DNA of 64,000 nt from Pseudonocardia abyssalis (GCF_019263705.2 NZ_JADQDK010000001.1:4464001-4528000); one strand, 5' to 3'. Counted from the first letter of the stretch, positions 10,628-19,798 are shown. The notes: generated by a model not told the origin, from the letters alone. Numbers and translations: made by a program.

Positions 10628-11597
10628 GGACGATCTTCCCGAACTGCCGGTTGGACTCCAGGTGCCGGTGGGCCTCGACGACCTGGTCCAGGCCCGCGAA
10701 CACGCGGTCGACCTGAGGGACGAAATCACCGCCGCGCAGCCCCGCGGAGACGAAAGCCGCCGCGCGCCGCAGCCGTTCCTCGTCCTTGGTCATCGCGAAC
10801 AGCGTGAAGCTGCGCATGACCAGGTCCGGCAGGGTGTGCGTGGGGTAGAGCGTCGGCTGCCCGGAGAGCCGGCCGTGGATGACGATCGTGCCGTTCGGCT
10901 TCATCGCCTCCGCCATCTCGGCGACGGCGGGCCCGGCGACGGCGTCGAACACGACATCGAGGCCCCGGCCTCCGGTGATCTCGCGGGCGGCCGTCCGCAG
11001 GTCCTCGACCCCGCTGACGATCACGTGCGCCGCACCCGCCGCGCGCAGCTCGGCGACCTTGTCGGCGCTGCGGCTGACCGCGATCGGGACCGCACCGATC
11101 CGGTTCGCCACGGCGATGGCCGCGAGCCCGACGCTGCTCGTGGCCGCGGTGATGAGCACCGTGTCGCCGGGCCGCAGGATCCCCGGTTCGAGCAGCCCCG
11201 CGTAGATCACCAGGTAGGGCATCCACACCGCGGCGCCGGTGATCTCGTCCACGGGGCGCGGCACGAGCGCACGGGCCGGCGCGATCGCCTGCTCTCCGTA
11301 GACCGTGAACTCGTTCATCGAGAACGCCGGCACGACACTCACCGCGTCGCCCACCACCCAGCGCGTCACGCCCTCGCCCACCGCCGCGACCGTGCCCGCC
11401 GCCTCGTACCCGAGCCCCGCCGGCAGCACCGTCGGCTCGATGTACTCGCCGCGCCGGAACATCGACTCGGCCCGGTTGAGCCCGATCGCCGCCACGTCGA
11501 CCAGTGCCTCCCCCGGCCCGGGCACCCCCAGTTCGACGTCGACCACGTGCAGGACCTCGGGCCCGCCCAGCTCGGTGAAGCGCACGACCCGTGTCAT
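10617..11597 (-). CDS. Zinc-independent quinone oxidoreductase / MDR-family alcohol dehydrogenase
   Basis: 326 residues from the ATG at 11595-11597. It has an N-terminal GroES-like domain (GPGEALVDVAAIGLNRAE, GYEAAGTVAAVGEGV) and a Rossmann domain (DTVLITAATSSVGLAAIAVA near residue 150) of the NADPH:quinone reductase branch of medium-chain reductases. The structural zinc cysteines are absent. It probably reduces quinones or activated double bonds with NADPH. It lies 44 bp downstream of the epoxide hydrolase on the same strand, suggesting a detoxification operon. Confidence 0.88.
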   Translation of the reverse strand: MTRVVRFTELGGPEVLHVVDVELGVPGPGEALVDVAAIGLNRAESMFRRGEYIEPTVLPAGLGYEAAGTVAAVGEGVTRWVVGDAVSVVPAFSMNEFTVYGEQAIAPARALVPRPVDEITGAAVWMPYLVIYAGLLEPGILRPGDTVLITAATSSVGLAAIAVANRIGAVPIAVSRSADKVAELRAAGAAHVIVSGVEDLRTAAREITGGRGLDVVFDAVAGPAVAEMAEAMKPNGTIVIHGRLSGQPTLYPTHTLPDLVMRSFTLFAMTKDEERLRRAAAFVSAGLRGGDFVPQVDRVFAGLDQVVEAHRHLESNRQFGKIVLTP

Positions 11598-11641
11598 GTG
11601 CTCCACCCTGCTGGGCGGGCCCGCGGTGGGTAACTGCCCGA

Positions 11642-12760
11642 TCAGGCGAAGAACGTCCGGAGGTCCCCCACCACGTCGTCGGGGCGCTCCATCGCGGCGA
11701 AGTGCCCGCCCTCGGCGAACCGGCTCCAGTGCACGATCCCGCTGTTGTCGCGCTCGGCGAACGTGCGGATGGTCTGGAAGTCGTCGGCGAACACCGCCAC
11801 CCCGGTCCGGGCCGCGTTGACCGCGGGCTCGGCGCCGCTGCGGGCGTCCTCCAGGTAGGAGCGCGCCGCGGTGGCCGAGGTGTTGGTGAACCAGTACAGC
11901 GACACCTGCGTGAGGATCTGGTCGCGGGTGACGAGGCTGGTGCCGTTGCCGAAGGAGTCGAACAGTTCGCTGTAGGCGAGCTGGCCGACCGGGGAGTCGG
12001 ACAGCCCGGCGGCGACGGTCTGCGGCCGGGACGCGTTCATCGCGTTGTAGCCGCCGACGGACTGGAACCACTGCATGTGCTCCAGGCCCGCGTAGTCGGC
12101 CGGCTCCAGCTTCTCGAACTCCGCCGGGTCGCCGGAGGGGAACGAGAACAGCTGCAGGACGTGCAGTCCGAGGAACCCGGGCGGGTCCAGCAGCCCGAGC
12201 TCACGGGAGATGATCGCGCCCATGTCGCTGCCGTGGACGCCGTAGCTCTCGTAGCCCAGGCTCCGCATCAGCGTGTCGAACGCGCGGGCGGTGCGGGCGG
12301 AGGTCCAGCCGCGGTCGACCAGCGGGGTGCTGAACCCGAAGCCCGGGATCGACGGCACGACCACCGAGAACGCGTCCTCGGCCTTCCCGCCGTGGGCCAC
12401 CGGGTCGGTGAGCGGGCCGATCATGTCCAGGAAGTCGGCGAACGAGCCGGGGTAGGTGTGCACCAGCAGCAGCGGCGTGGCACCCGCCTCGGCCGACGGC
12501 ACGTGGACGAAGTGCACGGTCTGGCCGTCGATCTCCGTGAGGTACTGGGGGAACGCGTTCATCCGCTCCTCCTGGGCGCGCCAGTCGAACGCGGTGCGCC
12601 AGTACCCCACGGTGTCGGCCAGGTGGTGGTTGGGCACGCCGTAGTCCCAGTCGTCACCGGGGGCGGCCTGTGGCAGCCGGGTTCGGGCGAGCCGGTCGGC
12701 GAGGTCGTCCAGGTCGGCCTGCGGGATCTCGATGCGGAAGGGCGCCGCGTTCTCGGTCAT
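11642..12760 (-). CDS. Epoxide hydrolase (alpha/beta hydrolase with EHN domain)
   Basis: 372 residues from the ATG at 12758-12760. The N-terminal about 110 residues match the epoxide hydrolase N-terminal domain (FRIEIPQADLDDLADRLART, DWDYGVP). The alpha/beta hydrolase core follows with HTYPGSF (oxyanion region), GVHGSDMGA (nucleophile Asp about residue 180) and GGHFAAMERP (catalytic His about 350). It should open epoxides to diols. A WYL regulator starts 51 bp away on the other strand and is the obvious candidate regulator. Confidence 0.9.
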   Translation of the reverse strand: MTENAAPFRIEIPQADLDDLADRLARTRLPQAAPGDDWDYGVPNHHLADTVGYWRTAFDWRAQEERMNAFPQYLTEIDGQTVHFVHVPSAEAGATPLLLVHTYPGSFADFLDMIGPLTDPVAHGGKAEDAFSVVVPSIPGFGFSTPLVDRGWTSARTARAFDTLMRSLGYESYGVHGSDMGAIISRELGLLDPPGFLGLHVLQLFSFPSGDPAEFEKLEPADYAGLEHMQWFQSVGGYNAMNASRPQTVAAGLSDSPVGQLAYSELFDSFGNGTSLVTRDQILTQVSLYWFTNTSATAARSYLEDARSGAEPAVNAARTGVAVFADDFQTIRTFAERDNSGIVHWSRFAEGGHFAAMERPDDVVGDLRTFFA

Positions 12761-12811
12761 GGGAGCACCGTAGGAACGAATGCGGAAAACCAGGTTCCGC
12801 TTGGTGCGACG

Positions 12812-13783
12812 ATGTTCGACGTGCACGAGACGACCTCCCGGGTGCTCGCCGTCCTCGCCCTGCTGCAGGTGCGTCCCCGCTGGTCGGGGCCCGAACTGGC
12901 CGAGCGGCTCGGCGTCAGCACCCGGACGATCCGCAACGACGTCAACCGGCTGCGCGAGCTCGGCTACCCCGTCGACGCGGAACGCGGGTCCACCGGCTCC
13001 TACCGGCTCGGACCGGGCGGCAAGCTGCCCCCGCTGCTGCTCGACGACGAGGAGGCCGTGGCGGTCGCCGTCGGGTTGCGGGCGGCCACCGGGATCGCCG
13101 GCATCGAGGAGAGCAGCACCCGCGCGCTGACGAAGCTCGACCACGTCCTGCCGCACCACCTGCGCCGCCAGGTCACCGCGGTCCACGCCGCCACCACCCG
13201 GGCCCCGGACAACACCGACACCAACGTCGAGGACCCGGCGGTCGACCCGGCCGTCCTGACGACGGTGGCGAGCGCGATCCGCGACACCGAGTGGCTGCGG
13301 TTCGACTACCCCGGCGAAGACCGGCCGCTCGTCGTCGAGCCGTACCGGCTGGTCAGCTGGGTGCGGCGGTGGTACCTCGTCGGGCGCGACCCGGAGGACG
13401 GCCGCTGGCGCACGTTCCGCGTCGACCGGCTCGACCTGCGGATGGCGACCCGTCGCCGCTTCACGCCCACCGTCCCGCCCGCCGACTACACGGAGATCGT
13501 GCTGCGCGACGTCGCCTCGACCGGCTGGAACGTGCACGCCCGGATCACCGTGCACGCCCCCGCCGACGAGGTGCTGGCCCGGATCAACCCGACCGTCGGG
13601 GTGGTGGAGGCCGTCGACGCCTCGACGTGCGTCCTCGTGACCGGCGCGGACAGCCTGGAGATGATCGCCGTCTACGTCGGCATGCTCGGGCTCGACTTTC
13701 GGGTCACCGAGCCGCCGGCGCTGGTCGAGCACCTGCGCGTGCTCGCCGGGCGCTACACCCGCGCCCTACCGTGCGGGCCATGA
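12812..13783 (+). CDS. HTH and WYL-domain transcriptional regulator
   Basis: 323 residues from ATG 12812, chosen because it opens directly into the helix-turn-helix (MFDVHETTSRVLAVLALLQ, then GPELAERLGVSTRTIRNDV). A WYL domain follows (about residues 140-230; RFDYPGEDRPLVVEPYRLV and WYLVGRD) and then a WCX-type C-terminal extension. Such proteins sense small ligands or nucleic acids and repress or activate nearby genes. It is divergent from the epoxide hydrolase, and its stop overlaps the start of the broken DinB gene. Confidence 0.9.
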   Translation: MFDVHETTSRVLAVLALLQVRPRWSGPELAERLGVSTRTIRNDVNRLRELGYPVDAERGSTGSYRLGPGGKLPPLLLDDEEAVAVAVGLRAATGIAGIEESSTRALTKLDHVLPHHLRRQVTAVHAATTRAPDNTDTNVEDPAVDPAVLTTVASAIRDTEWLRFDYPGEDRPLVVEPYRLVSWVRRWYLVGRDPEDGRWRTFRVDRLDLRMATRRRFTPTVPPADYTEIVLRDVASTGWNVHARITVHAPADEVLARINPTVGVVEAVDASTCVLVTGADSLEMIAVYVGMLGLDFRVTEPPALVEHLRVLAGRYTRALPCGP

Positions 13784-14267
13784 GACGCGTGCCGTTCACC
13801 GCCGACGAGAAGACCAGCCTGTACGTGGCGCCGGACCGTCACCGCGACGTCGGGTGAGAGCTCGACGGCCTCACCGTCGAGCAGCTCCGGCAGCGGGTCA
13901 CACCGTCCGGTATGAGCCTGCTGGGCCTGCTCAAGCACCTCACCTTCGTCGAGGACGGCTGGTTCAGCGACACGTTCGGCCGACCTGTCCTCGCCGCGCC
14001 GTTCGACCCGGCCGATCCCGACGCCGACTGGCCGCCCGAGCCGCGCGAGTCGACCGCGCAGCTCCTCGACGCCTACGCGGAGACCCGCGTGCGTGTCGAC
14101 GCCGTGCTCGACGAGCTGGACCCGGAGCAGACGGGCACGGCGTGGTCGGGCCAGACCGTCACCCTGCGCTGGGTACTGATCCACATGCTCGAGGTGCCGG
14201 CCCGCATGCCGGGCACGCCGACGTGATGCGCGAACTGCTCGACGGCACGACCGGCGACCACCCGTGA
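13780..14267 (+). pseudogene. DinB/DUF664-family gene with an internal stop and a frameshift
   Basis: The frame opens at ATG 13780 (MRRVPFTADEKTSLYVAPDRHRD) and meets TGA at 13855-13857, where relatives usually have a Trp codon. The same frame then continues with ELDGLTVEQLRQ, GMSLLGLLKHLTF and LRWVLIHMLE. Near 14205 one base is missing: the expected ending ARHAGHADVMRELLDG resumes in another frame and stops at 14265-14267. DUF664 proteins are four-helix DinB-like putative metal-dependent enzymes. Two independent lesions indicate a true pseudogene, although a sequencing error at either point cannot be excluded. A fragment from ATG 13912 might still be translated. Confidence 0.8.
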
Positions 14268-14497
14268 GCGGTCATCACACCCCGGCGTCGACGGCGGCGC
14301 GCACGCCGCAGACGACGGCTCGTACCCGCCGCGGCCCGCGCGCTCCTCCGGCACGGCGTCACCCGGCGCGGCGACCGCGGCGAGGTCGCCGACGGCGAAC
14401 CGGTCGAGGAGCCGGCGGTCACCGCAGTGACGCGTTCCGCGGCCCGGAATCATCGGCCGAGGTGTGCCAGACTTCCGGGGACGACGTCGGAGGCGGG
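14268..14497. other. Intergenic region without a recognisable gene
   Basis: This 230-bp stretch before the phosphatase gene has no ORF with recognisable content. The phosphatase frame is open through it, but the encoded sequence is Arg/Pro-rich and looks non-coding. A GGAGG at 14489-14493 is the ribosome binding site of the next gene. Confidence 0.5.
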
Positions 14498-16348
14498 GTG
14501 GAACGGATCGGGATCGACGTCGCGCTGCCCGACCCGCGACCGCCGACCGCGCCCGAGGTGCTCTGCGACCCGGGTCGCCTGCTCGCCCTGGCGCAGTCCG
14601 GCCTCGCATCGGACTCCGACCCGGAGATGGAACGCGTCGCCCGCCGCGTGCAGCGCTGGCTCGACGTCCCGGTCGCGCTCGTCACGCTCGTGCAGCCCGG
14701 ACAGCAGGTGTTCCCCGGCCTCGTCGGGCTCCCCGAGCCGTGGGCCTCACGCCGCGCGACCCCACTCAGCCACTCGTTCTGCCAGCACGTCGTGATCACG
14801 GCCGAGCCGCTGATCATCGAGAACGCGCCCGAGCACCCGCTGGTCCGCGACAACCTCGCGATCCCGGACCTGGGCGTCATGGCGTACGCGGGCATGCCGT
14901 TGGCCGATGCGGAGGGCCGTGTTCTGGGGTCCCTGTGCGCGATCGACACCCGCCCGCGTCCGTGGACCCCGTCGCAGATCGACGCGCTGCGCGACCTCGC
15001 GTGGGGCTGCTCGGTCGAGCTGCGCCTGCGCCTGGCGCGCTACGACGCCGACCAGGAGCGCACCCGCCGCGACGCGCTGGAGAGCACCCTGCGGACGTCG
15101 TTCGAGCAGAGCCAGTCACTGCTCGAGGTCTCGCAGGCGTTCACCCGCACCGCCACCGTCGCCGATGTCCGCGACCGGATCGTCGAGCTCGCCGCGGGCC
15201 GGCAGCCACCCGTCTACGTGGGCATCTCGCTGCTGCAGCCCGACGGTAGGTTGCGTCGCTACGACGACACCGGCCCTCTCGCCGAGTCCGGGCGAGACGC
15301 CGACGGGACGTGGACGCAGTACCCGGTCTCGGCGGTGCTGCCTTCGGCCGCAGCGGTGCAACAGGCGCGGATGGTCCACCACGGAGACCGCGCCGCGTTC
15401 GACGCGGAGTACCCGCCGAGTGCGCAGCAGTGGCTGCGCGACCGCGGGCTGCACTCCGTCGTCGCGGCCCCGCTCACCGGTGACACCGGCGTGATCGGGG
15501 CCCTGCTGCTGGGCTGGGACGAGCCGCAGCGCTTCGACCCCGTCGAGCTGCTGACGCTCACGACCGTCGCCGGGTTCGCCGCCCAGGCGCTGCACCGCGC
15601 GGAGCTGCTGCAGCACCGGATCGGCGTCGCCCAGCAGATGCAGCAGGCCATGCTGGCCCCGCTGCCCACCGTCCCGGGTCTGCGCATGGCCGCCCGCTAC
15701 CGGCCGGCCGACTCCCGCGAGCACGTCGGGGGCGACTGGTACGACGCGGTGCTCCCGGCCGCCGACCCGTCGCTGGTCGCGGTGTCCGTCGGCGACATCG
15801 CGGGCCACAACCTGCAGGCCGCGATCGCGATGGGCCAGGTCCGGCCGATGCTGCGCCAGGCCTGCTTCGACCACGCCACCGCGGCACCGTCACGCGCGCT
15901 GTCCGCACTGGAGACCGCGGGTGCGGGGCTGGGCGTCACCGCGATGGGCACGGCGGTGCTCGCCTACCTGCGGGGCGGACCCGCGGGCACGTGGTCGGTC
16001 ACCTGGACCAACGCCGGGCATCCCCCGCCCGTCGTCCTGGCCCCGGACGCGCCCGCGCGACTCCTCGACGAGCACGACCACCTGTTCGGCGTCGCCCCGC
16101 TCGCGCACCTCCCCCGCCGCGACCACGACGCCGTTCTCGCGCCGGGAACCACCCTGTTCCTCTACTCCGACGGGCTCATCGAGAGCCGCGACGAGGACAT
16201 CGACGTCGGGATCGACCGGCTCACCGCCCTGCTCGACGAGCACCGGCACCTGCCGTGCCAGGACCTCGTCGACCTCGCCATCGACAGGCTCGCGGCCGAC
16301 TCCCCCGACGACGTCGTCGCCCTCGCGCTCCGGGTGCCGGCCACCTGA
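14498..16348 (+). CDS. GAF-GAF-SpoIIE (PP2C) serine phosphatase
   Basis: 616 residues from GTG 14498, which follows GGAGG. GAF domain 1 covers about residues 25-180 (VALVTLVQPGQQVFPGLVGL, HSFCQHVV), a coiled linker follows, GAF 2 covers about 210-370, and a SpoIIE/PP2C phosphatase covers about 390-616 (REHVGGDWYDAV, SVGDIAGHNLQA, TLFLYSDGLIESR, all with the metal-binding Asp residues). Such proteins usually dephosphorylate an anti-sigma-factor antagonist in a partner-switching pathway in response to a signal sensed by the GAF domains. No antagonist or anti-sigma gene is adjacent, so the partner lies elsewhere. Confidence 0.9.
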   Translation: MERIGIDVALPDPRPPTAPEVLCDPGRLLALAQSGLASDSDPEMERVARRVQRWLDVPVALVTLVQPGQQVFPGLVGLPEPWASRRATPLSHSFCQHVVITAEPLIIENAPEHPLVRDNLAIPDLGVMAYAGMPLADAEGRVLGSLCAIDTRPRPWTPSQIDALRDLAWGCSVELRLRLARYDADQERTRRDALESTLRTSFEQSQSLLEVSQAFTRTATVADVRDRIVELAAGRQPPVYVGISLLQPDGRLRRYDDTGPLAESGRDADGTWTQYPVSAVLPSAAAVQQARMVHHGDRAAFDAEYPPSAQQWLRDRGLHSVVAAPLTGDTGVIGALLLGWDEPQRFDPVELLTLTTVAGFAAQALHRAELLQHRIGVAQQMQQAMLAPLPTVPGLRMAARYRPADSREHVGGDWYDAVLPAADPSLVAVSVGDIAGHNLQAAIAMGQVRPMLRQACFDHATAAPSRALSALETAGAGLGVTAMGTAVLAYLRGGPAGTWSVTWTNAGHPPPVVLAPDAPARLLDEHDHLFGVAPLAHLPRRDHDAVLAPGTTLFLYSDGLIESRDEDIDVGIDRLTALLDEHRHLPCQDLVDLAIDRLAADSPDDVVALALRVPAT

Positions 16349-16679
16349 TCGCGAGGATCGGGCGGACGATCCGCTCGACCGTGGCGAGGTCCATGCCGAG
16401 CACGTCCTTCGCGACGGCGATGCCGCGGTCCGCCGACACGAGCCGGGCGCCGTCGACCTCACCCAGCCAGCCCGCGTACATCCGGGCGGGTGCCCGGGCG
16501 GTGACCTCGACCCCGGCGGGGATGTCGGCCGCGACGACCCGCGGGTCGGTGCCGAGCGCGGCCGTCGGGAACACCGACGTCGGCGTGGCGCGGAACATCG
16601 GCAGGTCGTCGGGGAACCGGGAGGAATCGGCGTCGGACGGCCCGTGTTCCCCCTGACGGTCGCCGCGACGCGAACTCAT
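16221..16679 (-). CDS. Hypothetical protein possibly coupled to the SMP-30 gene
   Basis: The SMP-30 stop overlaps an ATG here (ATGA at 16676-16679). The frame reads 152 residues, of which the first about 105 look coded (FRATPTSVFPTAALGTDPRV, VSADRGIAVAKDVLGMDLAT). The remainder is Arg-rich and runs antisense to the end of the phosphatase gene, which suggests that the real 3' end was lost. I do not recognise the family. It may be a remnant of a longer gene or a non-coding frame. Confidence 0.3.
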   Translation of the reverse strand: MSSRRGDRQGEHGPSDADSSRFPDDLPMFRATPTSVFPTAALGTDPRVVAADIPAGVEVTARAPARMYAGWLGEVDGARLVSADRGIAVAKDVLGMDLATVERIVRPILAIRWPAPGARGRRRRRGSRPRACRWRGRRGPGTAGAGARRAGR

Positions 16680-17557
16680 CGCGCCGGCCAGCCGGCCCCC
16701 GCCGACGGCGCCCGCGCGGTGCGGACCTGACCGGTGCGCGGGCCGCCCCACGGGTCGAGGTGGTCCCAGACCGCCTCCATGACGAACAGCGTGCGCCCGT
16801 CGTCGCCGCCGAGCATGAGGGCGAACGCGCTGCGGTCCAGCGGGATCCGGTCGAGGATCTCCCCGCCCTGCGCCACCCGCACGGCGTCCTTGTCGTCCTC
16901 ACCTCGCCCGAACGAGGCGGACGAGGTCCAGACGGCGCCGTCGGCGTCGATGCAGATCCCGTCGGGCGTCAGGTCCGCGGCCCAGACACGCCGGCCGGTC
17001 AGGCCACCGCCGGCCTCGATGTCGAAGGCCACCAGCGCGTTGGCGAAGGAGTCGGCGAGGATCAGCGTGCGCCCGTCGGGCGTCACCGCCATCCCGTTGC
17101 CGAACCGGATTCCGTCGGCCACCTGCCGCACCTCGCCGTCCGGGGTGACCAACGCGATCACGCCCGGGACGAACTCCGCGGTACCGGCGAAGAAGCCGAT
17201 GAGGTCGAAGTCGGAGCCGTTGACGTAGACGTTGCCCCGCCCGTCGACGACGAGCTCGTTCCAGCCCGCCGCGAGCCCTCGCAGGTCGGCGTGGGTCACG
17301 AACGACCCGTCCGGTTCCCGACGCAGCAGGAGTCCGGGGCGGCCCTTCGCGACGAGCAGCATCCGGCCGTCGGGGAGCCAGTCGATGGAATGGGGGCCGA
17401 GGTCGTGGTCGGCGAGGAGGACCTCCGCCTTCCCGTCGGCGTCGACGGCCACGATCTCGTCGGCGCCCCAGTGGCAGAACCACAGGCGGCCGTCGTGCCA
17501 GCGGGGGGACTCACCGATCACGAGGTCGGCGAGCAGGACGTGCGTATCGATGGTCAT
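16676..17557 (-). CDS. SMP-30/gluconolactonase-family beta-propeller
   Basis: 293 residues from the ATG at 17555-17557. Typical SMP-30 elements are GESPRWHDGRLWFCHWGADE at residue 13 (metal-binding Glu), GLAAGWNELVVDGRGNVYV near 100 (Asn), RFGNGMAVTPDGRTLILADS near 150 (Asn and Asp) and LTPDGICIDADGAVW near 190 (Asp). These are the four usual divalent-metal ligands. The family hydrolyses sugar or other lactones. The C-terminus, GGPRTGQVRTARAP, is common in actinobacterial members. It overlaps the small hypothetical frame at its stop. Confidence 0.88.
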   Translation of the reverse strand: MTIDTHVLLADLVIGESPRWHDGRLWFCHWGADEIVAVDADGKAEVLLADHDLGPHSIDWLPDGRMLLVAKGRPGLLLRREPDGSFVTHADLRGLAAGWNELVVDGRGNVYVNGSDFDLIGFFAGTAEFVPGVIALVTPDGEVRQVADGIRFGNGMAVTPDGRTLILADSFANALVAFDIEAGGGLTGRRVWAADLTPDGICIDADGAVWTSSASFGRGEDDKDAVRVAQGGEILDRIPLDRSAFALMLGGDDGRTLFVMEAVWDHLDPWGGPRTGQVRTARAPSAGAGWPAR

Positions 17558-17661
17558 GCCGCCCACACGAGGGACGACGGCCGGATCGACACCGACCAGA
17601 AGTGATCTACATCACATCAATGGCCGCAGGATCCGGGTCCCCGGCCCTACCGTTCCCGGCC

Positions 17662-18201
17662 ATGGACTTCGCAGCGATCCGGCGCCACATCGTCGACACC
17701 CTGCCCGGGACGGACGTCCTCGAGGCGAACGGCGACCTGTTCTTCGTGCACGATCCCGACCGCGACCTGCCCGACGCGCGCAAGATGCCGTGGGCCACGA
17801 TCGTCACCTCGAACGCCTACGACGACGGGTCCGACCTCGACCGACCCGGCGTGTTCCGCCTCAACGTGGGGCTGACGAAGGACGAGTTCGCCCGACGCTT
17901 CCCCGACGACGGTCAGCACGACCTCACCGCACCGGACGTCCTGCTCCCCCACCCGACCTACGGCGGCCGGCACTGGGCGTGCGTGCTCAACCCGGACACG
18001 ACCTGGCCCGACGTCCGCGGCCTCCTCGACCGCGCCCACGCCCGCGCCGTCCGCAGGCACGCCAACGCGGCCCGACGGAAGGCGTCTCAGCATGCGACCG
18101 AGCGAGTGGCCTGGCCGGAAGGGGGCCGCGTCAACACCGGGGATGTGAACGACGCGCCCGAGCCCGGCATCATCTCGACGGACCCGACGACCTCCGGCTG
18201 A
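17662..18201 (+). CDS. DUF6194-family protein
   Basis: 179 residues from ATG 17662. The sequence pattern (DFAAIRRHIVDTLPG, NGDLFFVHDPDRDLPDARK, FRLNVGLTKDEFARRF, LLPHPTYGGRHWACVLNP) is that of DUF6194, small cytoplasmic actinobacterial proteins of unknown function. The core ends near residue 135 and about 40 extra low-complexity residues follow. An upstream in-frame ATG at 17602 would add 20 residues that look non-coding. No operon partner is evident. Confidence 0.8.
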   Translation: MDFAAIRRHIVDTLPGTDVLEANGDLFFVHDPDRDLPDARKMPWATIVTSNAYDDGSDLDRPGVFRLNVGLTKDEFARRFPDDGQHDLTAPDVLLPHPTYGGRHWACVLNPDTTWPDVRGLLDRAHARAVRRHANAARRKASQHATERVAWPEGGRVNTGDVNDAPEPGIISTDPTTSG

Positions 18202-18239
18202 CCCCAGCGATCGATCCCATCGCTCGGCCCCGGACCGGC

Positions 18240-19394
18240 TCAGCCGCGCAGCGCCTGGCTGATCCGGGCCGCCTGCCGGGTGAGGTGGTGGCGCTCGGCG
18301 AGGGTCGACGCGGACCGGGCCGCGTCCGCGTACAGCCGTGCCGCGGCGGACAGGTCGCCCGCCTTCTCGTGGAGATGGGCCGACGCGGCGGTGTGGCGGG
18401 GCACCGCCGGGTCCACCGCGGCCAGAGCGGCGAGCCCGGCCGCCGCGCCGTCGGCCTCGCCGACCGCCACGGCCCGGTTGAGCGCCACGACCGGGCTCCC
18501 GTTGAGCCGCAGCAGTTCGTCGTACCAGCCGACGATCTGCGGCCAGTCGGTCTCCTCCGCACGCGGCGCGTCGGCGTGCAGCGCGGCGATCGCGGCCTGG
18601 GCCTGGAACTCCCCGAGCCGGTCGCGGCCCAGCGCCGCCTGCAGGATCGCCACGCCCTCGGCGATGAGTGCGGTGTCCCACCGAGATCGGTCCTGCTCGG
18701 TCAACGGGACGAGGCTGCCGTCGGCCGCGGTCCGGGCGGGACGCCGGGCGTGGTGCAGCAGCATCAGCGCCAGCAGCCCCGCGGTCTCCTCGTCACCCGC
18801 CGTCCGCGCCAACTGCCGGGTGAGCCGGATCGCCTCGGCCGCCAGGTCGACGTCGCCGGTGTAGCCCTCGTTGAAGACGAGGTAGAGCACCCGTCGGACG
18901 GTCGCCGGGTCGCCCGGCCGGTCGAACCGCACGTCGCCGACCGTGCGCTTGGCCCGGCTGATCCGCTGCGCCATCGTCGCCTCCGGCACGAGGTACGCGG
19001 CGGCGATCTGCCGGGTCGTCAGGCCACCGACCGCGCGCAGTGTGAGGGCCACGGCGGACGCCGCCGTCAACGACGGGTGGGCGCAGAGGAAGAACAGCGC
19101 CAACGTGTCGTCGGCGGACCCGGCCGGTCCGGGCGGGGGCTCGTCCTCGACCCGCTGCTCCCTCGTCCGACGCGAGACCTCGGAGCGGCGGACGTCGAGG
19201 AACTTCCGCCACGCCACCGTGACGAGCCAGCCCTTGGGGTCGGCCGGCTGCCCGTCCGGCCACGTCAGCGCGGCCTGCAGGAGCGCGTCCTGCACGGCGT
19301 CCTCGGCCGTCGCGAAGTCGACCCCGCGACGGACGAGGACGCCGATCACCGCGGGGGTCAGCTCCCGCAGCAGCGGTTCGTCCAGCACGGTCAC
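18240..19394 (-). CDS. ECF sigma factor with DUF6596/TPR-like C-terminal domain (ECF42 type)
   Basis: 384 residues from GTG 19392-19394. The N-terminal about 170 residues carry sigma region 2 (DFATAEDAVQDALLQAALTW, GWLVTVAWRKFLDVRR) and region 4 (LTTRQIAAAYLVPEATMAQR). The remaining about 200 residues are the helical DUF6596 domain (LYLVFNEGYTG, SPVVALNRAVAVGE) that replaces an anti-sigma partner in the ECF42 group. Such factors are linked to DGPF/YCII genes, and here the GTG start overlaps the YCII stop (GTGA). It probably directs transcription of its own operon. Confidence 0.92.
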   Translation of the reverse strand: MTVLDEPLLRELTPAVIGVLVRRGVDFATAEDAVQDALLQAALTWPDGQPADPKGWLVTVAWRKFLDVRRSEVSRRTREQRVEDEPPPGPAGSADDTLALFFLCAHPSLTAASAVALTLRAVGGLTTRQIAAAYLVPEATMAQRISRAKRTVGDVRFDRPGDPATVRRVLYLVFNEGYTGDVDLAAEAIRLTRQLARTAGDEETAGLLALMLLHHARRPARTAADGSLVPLTEQDRSRWDTALIAEGVAILQAALGRDRLGEFQAQAAIAALHADAPRAEETDWPQIVGWYDELLRLNGSPVVALNRAVAVGEADGAAAGLAALAAVDPAVPRHTAASAHLHEKAGDLSAAARLYADAARSASTLAERHHLTRQAARISQALRG

Positions 19395-19798
19395 TCGGTG
19401 ACGGTCGGGGCCGACCCCATGAACGGGCGCAGCTCGAGCCACTCGTGGATCGGCTCACCACCGGCCCCGGGGGCGGCGGACAGTTCGCCGGCGAGGACCA
19501 GGGCCCGGTCGTAGTCCTCGACGTCGATGATCATCCAGCCGGCGATCAGGTCCTTGGTCTCGGCGAACGGCCCGTCGGTGACCGGTGGGCGGCCCTCGCC
19601 GTCGGAGCGGACGAACGTGCCCTCGGGCGAGAGCGCCTGGCTGTCGACGTACTCACCGGTCCCCTCGAGCCGGGCGGCGAAATCGTTCATGTACGTGATG
19701 TGGTCCTCGACCTCCTGCGGGGTCCACCGGTCCATCGGGACGTCGTTGGGCGGGGTGGGGGCGCCGCGGTAGTGCTTGAGGAGCAGGTACTTCGCCAT
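19391..19798 (-). CDS. YCII/DGPF-domain protein
   Basis: 135 residues from the ATG at 19796-19798. The sequence contains the hallmark DGPFAETKDLIAGWMIIDV and the ferredoxin-like N-terminus MAKYLLLKHY. YCII-related proteins are small dimeric proteins of unclear function, almost always encoded beside ECF42-type sigma factors, as here. The stop overlaps the sigma-factor start by 4 bp, indicating translational coupling. Confidence 0.9.
   Translation of the reverse strand: MAKYLLLKHYRGAPTPPNDVPMDRWTPQEVEDHITYMNDFAARLEGTGEYVDSQALSPEGTFVRSDGEGRPPVTDGPFAETKDLIAGWMIIDVEDYDRALVLAGELSAAPGAGGEPIHEWLELRPFMGSAPTVTE

Noticed and set aside
13854..14267. Separate 137-codon gene in the broken DinB region
   Set aside because: Only its last about 17 residues match the DinB C-terminus; it is the frameshifted end of the pseudogene, not an independent gene.
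14264..14497. N-terminal extension of the GAF-SpoIIE phosphatase from GTG 14264
   Set aside because: The extra 78 residues are Arg/Pro-rich without domain content, while GTG 14498 has a GGAGG just upstream.
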